Shown: positions 25,702 through 35,584, counted from the first letter of the stretch. The stretch: DNA of 64,000 nt from Nitrospirae bacterium MYbinv3 (GCA_002753395.1 PEAB01000005.1:1-64000); one strand, 5' to 3'. Notes: generated from the letters alone by a model not told the origin. Translations and numbers: made by a program.

Positions 25702-26612
25702 ATCACGTGACTTAAGTATCTATCACCGCCATCTGGGAAGATTACCACTATAACGCCCTCTTTCATCGTCTTTGCATAAGCAACCGCCCCGGCCAAGGCA
25801 GCCCCTGAAGAGTGTCCCACCGCCAACCCCTCATACATCACAAGGTGTTTGACCCTATCATATGCGACATCAGTATTGACGAAAACCGTCTCATCTGGGA
25901 AATTCACATCATAGATGCCAGGTATAATGGAGCTTGCCATGTGCTTTAACCCCTCTATCCCGTGCATAGCGTCATCTGGCTGTATGGCTATGACCCTGAT
26001 ATCAGGATTGAATTCTTTAAGGGCCTTGCCTGTACCGGTAATCGTTCCGCCTGTGCCAACCGTGGCTATTAGATGAGTTATCCGCCCTTTTGACTGTTGG
26101 ATAATCTCCGGCCCAGTCGTTATATAATGAGCCTTCCAGTTAGACTGGTTATTATACTGATCGGGCATGTAGTACATGTCGGGGGTCTCGTTGTAGAGCT
26201 TCTTGGCATATCTTATTGCTCCGTCTGAGCCTTCAAACGGGCTAGAATAAACGATCTCAGCCCCAAATGCTGATATGATCCTCTTCCTCTCTATCGAGGC
26301 ATTTTTAGGGATGACGATCTTCACCTTATATCCACAGACCGCACCTATCATAGCGTATGCTATCCCAGTATTGCCGGACGTTGAATCGATTATCGTCTTT
26401 TCCTTTGTCAGGGCGCCAGAATCCTCGGCATCCTGGATCATCCTGTACGCAGCCCTATCCTTAACGGAGCGACCTGGGTTGTACATCTCTAACTTTGCAT
26501 AGATATACACACCTTTAGGCAGTTCTTTAGTTATACTGTTTAAAAGCAACAAGGGGGTGTCCCCTATTGTTCCGAGGATGTTGTTGTAAACAGTCTTAGT
26601 AAGCCAGCTCAT
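25698..26612 (-). CDS. PLP-dependent cysteine synthase family protein (CysM-like)
   Basis: A 304-residue fold-type II PLP enzyme. PGRSVKDRAAY holds the Schiff-base Lys near 45, TSGNTGIAYA the substrate loop near 80, VGTGGTITGTG the phosphate loop near 180, and PDGGDRYLS ends the protein. It makes cysteine from an activated serine and a sulfur donor. It differs from its neighbour at many sites and pairs with the JAMM protease gene, so it may use O-phosphoserine or a thiocarboxylated carrier like mycobacterial CysM. The stop of the next-upstream cysteine synthase overlaps its ATG by four bases. Confidence 0.88.
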   Translation of the reverse strand: MSWLTKTVYNNILGTIGDTPLLLLNSITKELPKGVYIYAKLEMYNPGRSVKDRAAYRMIQDAEDSGALTKEKTIIDSTSGNTGIAYAMIGAVCGYKVKIVIPKNASIERKRIISAFGAEIVYSSPFEGSDGAIRYAKKLYNETPDMYYMPDQYNNQSNWKAHYITTGPEIIQQSKGRITHLIATVGTGGTITGTGKALKEFNPDIRVIAIQPDDAMHGIEGLKHMASSIIPGIYDVNFPDETVFVNTDVAYDRVKHLVMYEGLAVGHSSGAALAGAVAYAKTMKEGVIVVIFPDGGDRYLSHVI

Positions 26613-27544
26613 ATGTCTTCAAATAGCCTTGTGCTAAGATAACGCTCAGCAGTATCTGGCAAAACGGTCACTATTTTCTTATCCTTCCCAAGCCTCTTTG
26701 CAATCACACAACTGGCAAAGTAGTTAGCTCCGGAGGAAATGCCGCAGAGTATCCCTTCATTTCTTATAAGTCTTCTTGAGTATTCGTAGGCATCCTCATT
26801 GGAGACCAGCATTATCTCATCAATAACTTCTCTGTTAAGCACATCTGGGATAAACCCAGCCCCGATGCCCTGGATCTCATGTTGCGCAGGCGCATGACCG
26901 CTTAAAACCGCACTGGCTGCCGGCTCAACTGCCACAACCAACACATCTGGTCCTACCATACTCTTTAATACCTCGCCAATACCAGTAATCGTACCACCAG
27001 TTCCCACACCTGCAACAAAGGCGTCTACTGAACCAAGCTGGTCAACGATTTCCTGAGCCGTCGTCCTTCGATGTATATCTGGGTTTGCCGAATTCTTAAA
27101 CTGATTTGGTTGGAAATATCCCTTTGCCGCAGCAAGGTCATTAGCTTTTATTACGGCCAGTTTCATGTCCCCGCCCTCGGTCAAGATCAACTCGGCTCCA
27201 AATGCCTTTAACATATTCCTTCGCTCCAGGGTCATGGTCTCAGGCATCGTTAAGACAATGTTATAGCCTTTTACAGCACACACAAAGGCAAGCCCTATGC
27301 CAGTGTTACCGGACGTAGGCTCTATAACTGTGTCTCCATGCTTTAACAATCCATCTTTCTCTGCGGTATCGATCATTGCCTTGCATATCCTGTCTTTTAT
27401 CGAGCTGCACGGGTTAAAAAACTCTACCTTTGCATAAATAGATGCTGCCTCCGTCAAGTCTGGTCCTTTTAACTTTACAACCGGTGTGTTACCGATAAGC
27501 TCGAGCACAGAATTAACCGGCTCTGAATAAACCAAGGTTTTCAT
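26609..27544 (-). CDS. cysK: Cysteine synthase A
   Basis: A 311-residue O-acetylserine sulfhydrylase. ELIGNTPVVKL is near the start, NPCSSIKDR holds the PLP Lys near 46, TSGNTGIGLAF is near 75, GVGTGGTITGIGE is near 182, and ISSGANYFAS and DTAERYLST are near the end. It converts O-acetylserine and sulfide to cysteine in the cytoplasm. ATG 27544 is chosen over the upstream in-frame TTG 27550. It overlaps the TGA of the preceding surface-protein gene as ATGA, which suggests translational coupling. Two cysteine synthases side by side suggest different sulfur donors. Confidence 0.92.
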   Translation of the reverse strand: MKTLVYSEPVNSVLELIGNTPVVKLKGPDLTEAASIYAKVEFFNPCSSIKDRICKAMIDTAEKDGLLKHGDTVIEPTSGNTGIGLAFVCAVKGYNIVLTMPETMTLERRNMLKAFGAELILTEGGDMKLAVIKANDLAAAKGYFQPNQFKNSANPDIHRRTTAQEIVDQLGSVDAFVAGVGTGGTITGIGEVLKSMVGPDVLVVAVEPAASAVLSGHAPAQHEIQGIGAGFIPDVLNREVIDEIMLVSNEDAYEYSRRLIRNEGILCGISSGANYFASCVIAKRLGKDKKIVTVLPDTAERYLSTRLFEDI

Positions 27545-30500
27545 AAACAATATAGTTTATTATTAGAGACGCTTCTCCTTCTCCCCCCTCGTAACTTTAT
27601 TTGCCATCCGCTATTAATGCCAACAGCGCCTGGTGAGCCTCCAGAGGAAATGGACGTACCGTTCATAAGCCATATATAGACCTGACCAGTTGACGTATTG
27701 TACCAGAGAACATCTGCCATACCATCGTTGTTGAAATCATTTACGGCCTTAACCTGCCATGTTGGATAGGTAACGGTAGCTGGTGATGCACCTGAAGTTA
27801 TGTTTACACCGTTTAGCAGCCACACGTAAAGCTGCCCTGTTGTAGTGTTTTGCCACAGGACATCACTCATGCCATCGCCATTGAAGTCCCCGGTTGCAAT
27901 GACCTGCCAAGCTGGATTGGAAACAACCCCAGGACTACCTATAGCGGTAATATTTATACCACTAACAAGCCAGATTATTACTTGACCTGTACTGGAGTTC
28001 TGCCACAGGATATCGCTTCTGCCGTCACCGTTGAAATCATCAACCGCCCTGATCTGCCAACCGGTTGCAACAATCCCCAATGACACTGTGTTCACAATAT
28101 TGGAACCACTCATAAACCAGATAACAACCTCACCGCTTGAGGTGTTCTGCCATAGGATATCGCTATTGCCATCACTGTCAAAATCGCCTATCCCCTTGAT
28201 CTGCCAGTTCTGATCTGCAAGAAAGATGGAACCACCCATCTTTATACTATCAACTGACTTGATACTAGTATTGTTCACAAACCAGATAGTAAGTTGACCT
28301 GTTGCTGTGTTCTGCCACAGGATATCGCTTCTTGTATCGCCATCGAAATCACCCTTGCCTTTGTACTGCCAGTTAGCGTCATTAAAGGTTACTGTGTTGT
28401 CACCGCTATTTATTTTTGTGCCATTCATAAGCCAGACAAAGAATTGTCCAGTATTTATGTTCTGCCACAGGATGTCACTCATGCTATCGGCATTGAAATC
28501 TGATCTATAGAGTTTAAAGCGCACTTTAGCTACAAACGCATCTATCACACCGCCACGAGCGCTTTGAAACGAGCGGGCAGTTGGATAGTTATCTGAGGCT
28601 GTATAACCGCAGAGGTAGGCGTCACCTCTTTGATCAACAGTAATGGACTTTCCTATATCGTCTGCGCTTCCTCCTAGATACGTGGAGTAATACACATATG
28701 AGTTATCGGCTACACTAGGAATTATGATCTTTGCCATAAAGGCGTCTTTGCTGCCGCTGTGATTACTTTTGCTTGGGTTTACGGTTGGAAAGTCTGTTGA
28801 AGCCGTCTCTCCAGTTACATACGCGTTGCCGTTTTTATCTACTGCTATAGCCCTGCCAGCATCATTATCGCTGCCACCAAGGTAAGTCGAGTATATCCAT
28901 GATGAACCAGTTGCATCTACTATTGTTACAAAGGCATCTGTCTTACCACGTAACGTACTCTGAATGGTTGGCGATGTAACAGGATAGTTTATTGAAGCCG
29001 TCTCGCCTGTTATAAAAGCGTTGCCTGAAGCATCAATAGCTATGCCGTTACCACGGTCACTTCCGCTCCCGCCAACATACGTAGAGTATAAAGGCATACC
29101 AGATGGACTTAATTTTGCTATAAAGGCGTCATACGTACCGCCGCCGTGTGTTGCCTGAAGCGGCAAGGTTGTCGGAAAGTTCGTCGATGAAGTAAAACCA
29201 GTGATATACACGTTGCTGTCTGCATCTACTGCGATACCTAGCCCATCTTCCTCTGAGGTTCCACCGTAATAAGTCGAATAAACTATGTACGTGCCAGATG
29301 AACTAAGTTTCGTTACAAAGGCGTCCTTCCAGCCGGCCATATTATTTTGAAAGGCGTTAATTGCTGGAAAATCAGTTGAGTATGAAAAACCTGTTATATA
29401 GGCATTACCACCTGAGTCCACTGCTATGGCGTTAGCCTCATCGATAGCAGTTCCGCCAAAATATGTAGAGTACAATAAAGAGGCCCCGTTTGGGCTAAGT
29501 TTAGCCACAAAAGCATCTACAGTGCCATATATTGCAGTTTGCATTGGGTTGACAATTGGAAAGTCTACTGAATAGGTAGATCCTGTTAAGTAGGCACTGC
29601 CATTGCTATCAACAGCTATCCCCCTGGCCTCATCATCACGACTGCCGCCTATGTATGTAGAATATACAAGTGATGCTCCATCAGCGCTGAACTTTGACAC
29701 AAAGATATCATAGTAGTCGCCACCATAGTTTGTGTGAAATTGATTGACTATAGGAAAGTCCAAGGAGATTGTTCTACCAGTAACATAAGCACAACCTAAT
29801 GAGTCCACGGCTATACTGAAGGCCTGATCGCCGTTGCTGCCACCAAGGTATGTGGAGTATTGAAGCACAGGATCTATGACAATTGGAAGCTTTTTGTCGT
29901 AGTCATCTACCTTGAAACTTATCAATTGATGATTCTTAATCACGTAGTTCCCATTAACAGTTTTTCTTTGACCATCAACGACCTGGTATATCTTTGGTTT
30001 GTGCATCAGCATTTCGCCGGTGCTGGTTTTAAGGATTATATCTCCATCGTTGTTTGTTTTAATGCTTTTAGCTCCTTCAACCTTAAGAGTTATTTTACTT
30101 AAGTCTGCCTTTGGCTGCACCACAAAGTCGTATTCTATCTCCTTTTGACTGCCGTAAAGGACAAGGTCTATCCCTTGGTAAAGGCCCATATATTTAACCT
30201 GCCTATAAGCTGTTATGCCGTTTATCCATTTTTTCTTCACGTTTCCATGAAAGTAATTGGATCTTCCTGGTAGTTCATCAACAGCAATTAGTTCAGGGAT
30301 CTTAGTACTGCCGGCAAATTTAATGCTTAAGACATCTATTTTCTGTTTCTTTGGCGGTTCCATATCTTTAGGACTTTTAATACTATGGATTGCTTCATCC
30401 CACTTTTTATATTGAACATCTGAAGGAGCCATGGCCATAACGATACCATCCGGTTGTAGAAACATTGTATAGCCGTGTCCTCTGGCAACATAGCTGAATT

Positions 30501-30747
30501 TCTCGTTTGCCTGTCCTTCATTTTCTTCAAAACGTATCGGCAAATTTAGGTATGCAGCGCTAAAGGTATCCTTTGGTACATCCAACCTAGCTGGTTGTAC
30601 TGGAATGCTATTTAGATAGTCAGGCGTAAGGGGTTTCGGCAAAGGACTAGAAGAAGCCACAGATAACGTGTTACCGCCTATTGTTACAAGTAATACGTAA
30701 ACCATCACCATCAACGTAATCATATTCTTACTATATTTGGTTGTCAT
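27541..30747 (-). CDS. Large secreted SBBP beta-propeller and FG-GAP repeat protein
   Basis: A 1068-residue exported protein. Signal peptide at about 12-31. An N-terminal domain at 68-285 has FEENEGQANEKFSYVARGHG (the usual head of SBBP proteins). Then come eight SBBP repeats at about 290-745, each with YSTYLGGS and AIAVD-x-x-GNAYVTG-x-T-x-S-x-(D/N)FP. Then six FG-GAP/VCBS-like repeats at about 750-1055 (DFNGDGRSDILWQN, IWLMNG), with the Ca-binding D-x-(N/D)-x-D-x-x-(S/A)-D. It is probably displayed or released at the surface and involved in adhesion. The last 14 residues (GGRRRSVSNNKLYC) end it with Arg and Cys. Confidence 0.88.
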   Translation of the reverse strand: MTTKYSKNMITLMVMVYVLLVTIGGNTLSVASSSPLPKPLTPDYLNSIPVQPARLDVPKDTFSAAYLNLPIRFEENEGQANEKFSYVARGHGYTMFLQPDGIVMAMAPSDVQYKKWDEAIHSIKSPKDMEPPKKQKIDVLSIKFAGSTKIPELIAVDELPGRSNYFHGNVKKKWINGITAYRQVKYMGLYQGIDLVLYGSQKEIEYDFVVQPKADLSKITLKVEGAKSIKTNNDGDIILKTSTGEMLMHKPKIYQVVDGQRKTVNGNYVIKNHQLISFKVDDYDKKLPIVIDPVLQYSTYLGGSNGDQAFSIAVDSLGCAYVTGRTISLDFPIVNQFHTNYGGDYYDIFVSKFSADGASLVYSTYIGGSRDDEARGIAVDSNGSAYLTGSTYSVDFPIVNPMQTAIYGTVDAFVAKLSPNGASLLYSTYFGGTAIDEANAIAVDSGGNAYITGFSYSTDFPAINAFQNNMAGWKDAFVTKLSSSGTYIVYSTYYGGTSEEDGLGIAVDADSNVYITGFTSSTNFPTTLPLQATHGGGTYDAFIAKLSPSGMPLYSTYVGGSGSDRGNGIAIDASGNAFITGETASINYPVTSPTIQSTLRGKTDAFVTIVDATGSSWIYSTYLGGSDNDAGRAIAVDKNGNAYVTGETASTDFPTVNPSKSNHSGSKDAFMAKIIIPSVADNSYVYYSTYLGGSADDIGKSITVDQRGDAYLCGYTASDNYPTARSFQSARGGVIDAFVAKVRFKLYRSDFNADSMSDILWQNINTGQFFVWLMNGTKINSGDNTVTFNDANWQYKGKGDFDGDTRSDILWQNTATGQLTIWFVNNTSIKSVDSIKMGGSIFLADQNWQIKGIGDFDSDGNSDILWQNTSSGEVVIWFMSGSNIVNTVSLGIVATGWQIRAVDDFNGDGRSDILWQNSSTGQVIIWLVSGINITAIGSPGVVSNPAWQVIATGDFNGDGMSDVLWQNTTTGQLYVWLLNGVNITSGASPATVTYPTWQVKAVNDFNNDGMADVLWYNTSTGQVYIWLMNGTSISSGGSPGAVGINSGWQIKLRGGRRRSVSNNKLYCL

Positions 30748-30859
30748 AAAACCTCCCTATTATTTTCTTGTTATCATAGTCACACATGAATACTGAGCAC
30801 ATAGTAGCATTAAACGCTTGGAAATATCAAGGACAAGATTGTGACGAAGATTAAACTAT

Positions 30860-31603
30860 TTACCACTCAAAGCTTTGTATTACGATTATATCCATGTCGG
30901 ATGCAGCCTTTAAAAACCCCTCTGTTGCAAAGTGGGTTATAAATAGCCGTACAATCTCATCGCCCTTGTGCACCGAACGCACTGCCATAACGCTGCGCTC
31001 CAGTTGTTTGAAGGCCTTATGCTTTCTTAGACGATCTGGATCTTTTGACTTTTCGTCAACCAGTTGAAGTTTTTGTTTTGCTTCACCAACTATTACCACC
31101 GGTGTACCCTCTCTGGTACCCTCTCCGAAGAAATTAATCTCAACTCCTTTGAAATGCCTCCTTTTAAATTTACCCGTTATAGTTAGGCCATAATTTCTCT
31201 TTAAAAATGCAGGCAATGCTCTATATGCCTCGTTTTCCAGGACATAACCCAAGCTCTCTGACAAACCGCCATACTTTACATCCAGAGAACCTACCTTCCT
31301 TTCAAGAGAGTCTACCTTGGTCACCGTTAAATCGAGCGTTTTTTCCATACGTGCCTGAGATTGTTTCACCTCCTGGAGCTCTTGGTTCGTCTTCCTCTGC
31401 TCATCTGCAAACCTCCGCTGCTCGTCTTCTAGCCTCCTCTGACCATAGGATAGAATCCTCAGCTCGTCTGCAAATCTCCGCTGTTCGTATAACATTTCCT
31501 TTTGGTTGTGAGCTAATTCAATGATCATCTCCTTTATCTCGATGAGATCACTCTTCCTTACGTATCCGTTGTTTCCATCTTCAATATTGTTATGTTTTTG
31601 CAT
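30860..31603 (-). CDS. Coiled-coil protein with PD-(D/E)XK-like C-terminus (DUF3782 type)
   Basis: A 247-residue cytoplasmic protein. A long charged coiled coil at about 20-115 (repeats of EQRRFADE and QRRLEDEQ) precedes an alpha/beta domain at about 120-245. That domain contains VEINFFGEGTREGTPVVIVGEAKQKL, an E-x(n)-E-x-K arrangement like the nuclease core, and ends in VIQSFEW. DUF3782-type proteins are widespread in cyanobacteria and Nitrospirota and their function is unknown; nuclease activity is a structural guess. ATG 31603. It has 112 bases to the SBBP gene. Confidence 0.7.
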   Translation of the reverse strand: MQKHNNIEDGNNGYVRKSDLIEIKEMIIELAHNQKEMLYEQRRFADELRILSYGQRRLEDEQRRFADEQRKTNQELQEVKQSQARMEKTLDLTVTKVDSLERKVGSLDVKYGGLSESLGYVLENEAYRALPAFLKRNYGLTITGKFKRRHFKGVEINFFGEGTREGTPVVIVGEAKQKLQLVDEKSKDPDRLRKHKAFKQLERSVMAVRSVHKGDEIVRLFITHFATEGFLKAASDMDIIVIQSFEW

Positions 31604-31772
31604 TGTTCATACTCCTTAAGTAAATATCAAAAGACGTTCTCTTCTAATACTAGTATGTTTTACTATTTTTGTCAAACAATCTGAAGGACATAGCAATCGC
31701 ATTTGATCGTAAACTGTCTGAACCACTATTTAACGGATTAAAGGATTATCAGGATTATGTTAAAAAAATTCA

Positions 31773-31870
31773 GGTAGTCCTGTAGAGGTAGTGATATTCA
31801 AATCCCCTCCCTTGATGGGAGGGGTTAAGGGTGTTAAGTTTAATGTCACCACTACTTGTGCAGGACTACC
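31773..31870. mobile_element. Small repeat element B (copy 3)
   Basis: Inverse copy of element B: GGTAGTCCTGTAGAGGTAGT at the left end and CTTGTGCAGGACTACC at the right end, with TCCCTTGATGGGAGGGG and TTAAGGGTG inside. Its right end abuts the A-tract that is the T-run of the terminator of the next gene. The rest of 31604-31772 shows nothing. Confidence 0.75.
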
Positions 31871-31925
31871 AAAAAAAAAAGAAGTGGTCACGGGATTTCT
31901 TTCAAAACCCACGTGACCACTTGCT
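31871..31925 (-). terminator. Strong rho-independent terminator
   Basis: On the minus strand AAGTGGTCACG and its complement CGTGACCACTT form an 11-bp perfect stem, extended by a bulged GGG/CCC, with a loop of about 15 bases. It is followed by a CTTTTTTTTTT run. It lies 40 bases after the stop of the large DUF1566/FG-GAP gene. Confidence 0.9.
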
Positions 31926-31966
31926 TAATTATAAGTAATCAGGCTGTATCTTTTACAGCTTCTGAG

Positions 31967-34900
31967 TTACTGTATTACGTAATTAGACGACCATACTCCG
32001 CTGCCTACTGCGCTGGTCATTGAAGAACCGCTCATAAGCCATGTTGCGACCAATCCGCTGGTATTCTGCCAGAGAATATCATAGGTTGCACCGCTGTCGA
32101 ACTTACCGAGGCCTTTGAATATCCAGCTTGAGTCTACTGTGCCAGGAGATGCTGAGGACACAAATGACGCACCATTCATTGTCCACATTGCGAGCAAGCC
32201 AGCAGCGTTCTGCCACAGTATTTGTGCCTTTGTTCCGCCATCAAATGCTGCTGCGCCTTTATATGTCCAACTTGAGTCCAAAGTAGCAACTACAGCGCCT
32301 GATCCGATAGCGGTTCCATTCATTACCCACATAACGATCTGTCCGCTGCTTGGGCTCTGCCATACGAAATCATCCACGCCGTCGCCGCTGAAGTCAGCCA
32401 TACCCTTGAATGAGTATATTGAATCAACAATAGCTATCGTCGTGGCAGACACTATAGCGTTACCATTCATCTGCCATGCTACAACAACACCGCTTGAGGT
32501 GCTCTGCCATACCATGGTTTGTTTTTTACCAGATGCGGTAAAGTCGGCTGTACCGAGGAAATTCCATGATGTGGTACCAAGCACCATAGGTACACTAGAG
32601 AATGTTACTGGTCCGCCACTTGCGAACTTACCGTCAGTACCTGTCAGCCAGATAGCCAACGCACCGGTTGATGTGTTCTGCCAGAGGAGGTCAGCCCTTC
32701 CGTCTGCGTTAAAGTCGCCAATACCTTTGACTGTCCATCCAGATGGTGCATAACCGTATACAGTACTTGATGTGTAGGTACCAGCACTCATAAACCATAC
32801 AATCATCATACCACTGTTGCTGTCAATCCAGAGTACATCACTGATGCCGTCGCCACTGAAATCGCCCTTCAGGACTATCCCATAGGATGTTGATACACCA
32901 GAGAATGTTGCAACAATAGAGTGGTTTGATGTAACGTTAGAAATGGTGTACGTCGAACCGCTTACCTGACTGGTTACGTTTGTGCTATTGTCGGTAAGGG
33001 ATAAGAGCTGCTGTCCTGAGCCAGGGGTTATTGTGCAGACAATAGTTCCACCTGATGCTACACTTGTAGGTGAACAAGAAATAGTACCACTTCCACTTGC
33101 TACTGAGGTTACTACACTATAGCCCGTTGCAAACATCACGCTTACTGTGTGATTAGCTGTTACGTTGCTGATTGTGTAAGTATATGTCACATTATCTGAA
33201 GTTGTTACACTTGATGTTACAGTTGAGCCATTATCTACCAAGCTCAGTATAGTATTACCTGTACTTGGTGTTATGGTACAAGTGGAGCTCTGACCACTAA
33301 GAACTCTTGAAGGTGTACAAGAGATAGCGCCGCCAGTTCCGGTCACTGAAGCTGTTACGCTGTAGGCCGTACCAAATGCTGCTGTTACTGTACGGTTTGA
33401 CGTTACTGCCGTTGTGGTGTATGAGTAACTAGCGCCATTCCATGTTGCTGTAGCTGATGTAAGACCGTTGGTTCCGCCATCATCTAGAGACTGCAGTGCA
33501 TAGCCGGCATTTGGTGTTATCGTACATGTTGATGTAGTACCGGTTGCAACTGGGCTTACACAAGAAATAGTGCCATTACCACCAGTCACTGCGCCTGTTA
33601 CTGTATAGGATGCTCCAAACGTAGCTACGATAGTGTGAGAAGTTGTTACGTTGGTTAATGTGTATGATGTTCCGCCGACTACCTGAGAATAAACGTTTGA
33701 ACTGTTATCAGTCAGGGTAGACAGCGCATAGCCTGAATCAGGTGTGATCGTACATACAGAACTATTACCTGATGCAACAGTTGAAGGTGAGCATGAGATT
33801 GTACCACCAGTACCAGTGACGCTTGCAGATATCGGATAACCAGTCGCAAACTCAAATACTAAGGTATGGTTTCCCGTCATTGTCATTGTATATGTGGTTC
33901 CACCTACCAGACTGCTTAGCTTGTCCGTTCCGTTGTCAGTAAAAGACTTGATTGCATAACCAGAATCTAAGGTAAAGCTACAAACCTGCGTTGTGCCATA
34001 GTTATAAGCTGCATCTGTGGTTGTACCCGCATTGTCAACACCACATGCTGCGCTTGTTGTAGCAAACCTTTCCGTTCCCACTACTGAACCAGATACGGTG
34101 TAGTTCCTTATGGTAAACGTAGCGCCTACTCTGTGAGAGGCGGTTATATTTGAGATCGAGTACGTAGTTGTCCCTGTGTAAGTGCCTGTAGCTGTAGCGT
34201 TTACACCGTTATCAACGAAAGCACCAGCGGCTGAACTTAATTGATATCCTGTAGCCGGCGTCATCGTACATGTAGATGAGCTGCTACTGCCAGCTTCTAA
34301 TGAAGTTGGATCGCATGAAACGGTACCCCATGCTGAATTATTGGTACTTCCAGATACATTCAACCTTCCCTTACGAACCAGCATATAGGCATTGGTTCCT
34401 GGAGTTTTCACTGTAGACGTAACAGCGCCAGTAGAAAGATCCATAGTGAGAGCGTTTGCAACTGTCAGTTGATGTGTTGTCGAACTCCACATCGTTCCTG
34501 TTACTGATGAAGCAAAGCCTTGACTCTGCAGCCATGCAGCAGGTGTCATCGTTTGGCCGAAATGAATTAAGCTAAACATTTCGTTTATATTAGCCAGTCT
34601 CCAATCGGTAAACCCGCAATAAGATACCGGAACAGCAATAGCTGCTAAAGAGGCTGTCCAAGTGGCTCCGGTCTGTCCTGTAGCTGACCACATCAACCCA
34701 GTGATGTTATCGGTTACGCATGTGTTGCCACTCAACGTTGTTGAAGTGAATCTCGTTGCTGGCCAGCTTACTCCAGCCTGCTTGTCTCCATCCTGACCAG
34801 AGCCGATACCAGTACCACAGGTAGTGGCTGCTCCAGCGGCGGTGTAGCACAATGTCTGTCCGGTCTTGGGTAAGACAGTAGATGTACCGCTTACAGGCAG

Positions 34901-35584
34901 TACTCTTACCGAAGACGTCTTTGCTGTAGCTACGCTGTGCAGATCCCCTGTTGTTGCAGTAGCAGTCATATCAAGAACCCATGCATTAGCAAGCGTTGTG
35001 CCCACAGATGTAGAACTCCAGTATGATGCAGCAGTTACCGTAGGAAAGCCCTGTGCTGTCAACCATGCAGCATTAGATGCTGAACCAGTTGTCCACAATC
35101 CAGCTGCAGTCCACACCGCATTCGTATCTCCAGCATAGTCCCTGTTTACAAGACTCGTTAACTCGATTATGTTAGGGAGCCTCCAAGTTGTTATACCGAG
35201 ATATGAGTTTGAGTTTAGATACCCGATATAAAGGATTGCATTTGTGAAGGTCAGCGTTGTAGTTCCATCTACACCGCTATAAGTCGGCAGACCAGCCGTA
35301 TTACCAGCCCAGACTAGACCTGTAACATTATCCACGACTGTCCCAGCAGTTGAACCGCTGGTTACAAGGGTAAACCTTGAAGACGGCCATGAAATTCCTG
35401 TTCTATAAAAGGCATCCTGCGCAGGATTTGCACCTCCACTGCAAGCTTCAGTAGTACCCGCTCCATTATCACAATGCCTTTGACCTGTCTGCAGCGGTGT
35501 AGTTGTTGAAACAGCTGCCATAGCTATAACTGGCAAAATTAGCGCCAGAACAGCTATTACAAATAGCAAGCTCTTCTTTTGCAT
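31967..35584 (-). CDS. Very large secreted protein: two DUF1566 domains, bacterial repeats, FG-GAP repeats
   Basis: A 1205-residue exported protein with a signal peptide at 1-23. Two DUF1566 (Lcl-type) domains lie at about 30-230 and 238-405: TGQRHCDNG, VTGLVWAGN, WRLPNIIELTSLVNRD; then TGQTLCYTA, ITGLMWS, WRLANINEMFSLI. Six to seven beta repeats follow at about 410-905 (GTISCSPTSVASGG, CTITP, GYALQSLDD, VTSNHTIVATF), each with a Cys pair. Five or six FG-GAP-like repeats end it (DFSGDGISDVLWIDSNSGMM, WFMSAG). A surface adhesin or fibre is likely. It is Thr/Ser-rich and Lys-poor, unlike cytoplasmic neighbours. AGGAGG precedes ATG 35584. Confidence 0.88.
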   Translation of the reverse strand: MQKKSLLFVIAVLALILPVIAMAAVSTTTPLQTGQRHCDNGAGTTEACSGGANPAQDAFYRTGISWPSSRFTLVTSGSTAGTVVDNVTGLVWAGNTAGLPTYSGVDGTTTLTFTNAILYIGYLNSNSYLGITTWRLPNIIELTSLVNRDYAGDTNAVWTAAGLWTTGSASNAAWLTAQGFPTVTAASYWSSTSVGTTLANAWVLDMTATATTGDLHSVATAKTSSVRVLPVSGTSTVLPKTGQTLCYTAAGAATTCGTGIGSGQDGDKQAGVSWPATRFTSTTLSGNTCVTDNITGLMWSATGQTGATWTASLAAIAVPVSYCGFTDWRLANINEMFSLIHFGQTMTPAAWLQSQGFASSVTGTMWSSTTHQLTVANALTMDLSTGAVTSTVKTPGTNAYMLVRKGRLNVSGSTNNSAWGTVSCDPTSLEAGSSSSSTCTMTPATGYQLSSAAGAFVDNGVNATATGTYTGTTTYSISNITASHRVGATFTIRNYTVSGSVVGTERFATTSAACGVDNAGTTTDAAYNYGTTQVCSFTLDSGYAIKSFTDNGTDKLSSLVGGTTYTMTMTGNHTLVFEFATGYPISASVTGTGGTISCSPSTVASGNSSVCTITPDSGYALSTLTDNSSNVYSQVVGGTSYTLTNVTTSHTIVATFGASYTVTGAVTGGNGTISCVSPVATGTTSTCTITPNAGYALQSLDDGGTNGLTSATATWNGASYSYTTTAVTSNRTVTAAFGTAYSVTASVTGTGGAISCTPSRVLSGQSSTCTITPSTGNTILSLVDNGSTVTSSVTTSDNVTYTYTISNVTANHTVSVMFATGYSVVTSVASGSGTISCSPTSVASGGTIVCTITPGSGQQLLSLTDNSTNVTSQVSGSTYTISNVTSNHSIVATFSGVSTSYGIVLKGDFSGDGISDVLWIDSNSGMMIVWFMSAGTYTSSTVYGYAPSGWTVKGIGDFNADGRADLLWQNTSTGALAIWLTGTDGKFASGGPVTFSSVPMVLGTTSWNFLGTADFTASGKKQTMVWQSTSSGVVVAWQMNGNAIVSATTIAIVDSIYSFKGMADFSGDGVDDFVWQSPSSGQIVMWVMNGTAIGSGAVVATLDSSWTYKGAAAFDGGTKAQILWQNAAGLLAMWTMNGASFVSSASPGTVDSSWIFKGLGKFDSGATYDILWQNTSGLVATWLMSGSSMTSAVGSGVWSSNYVIQ

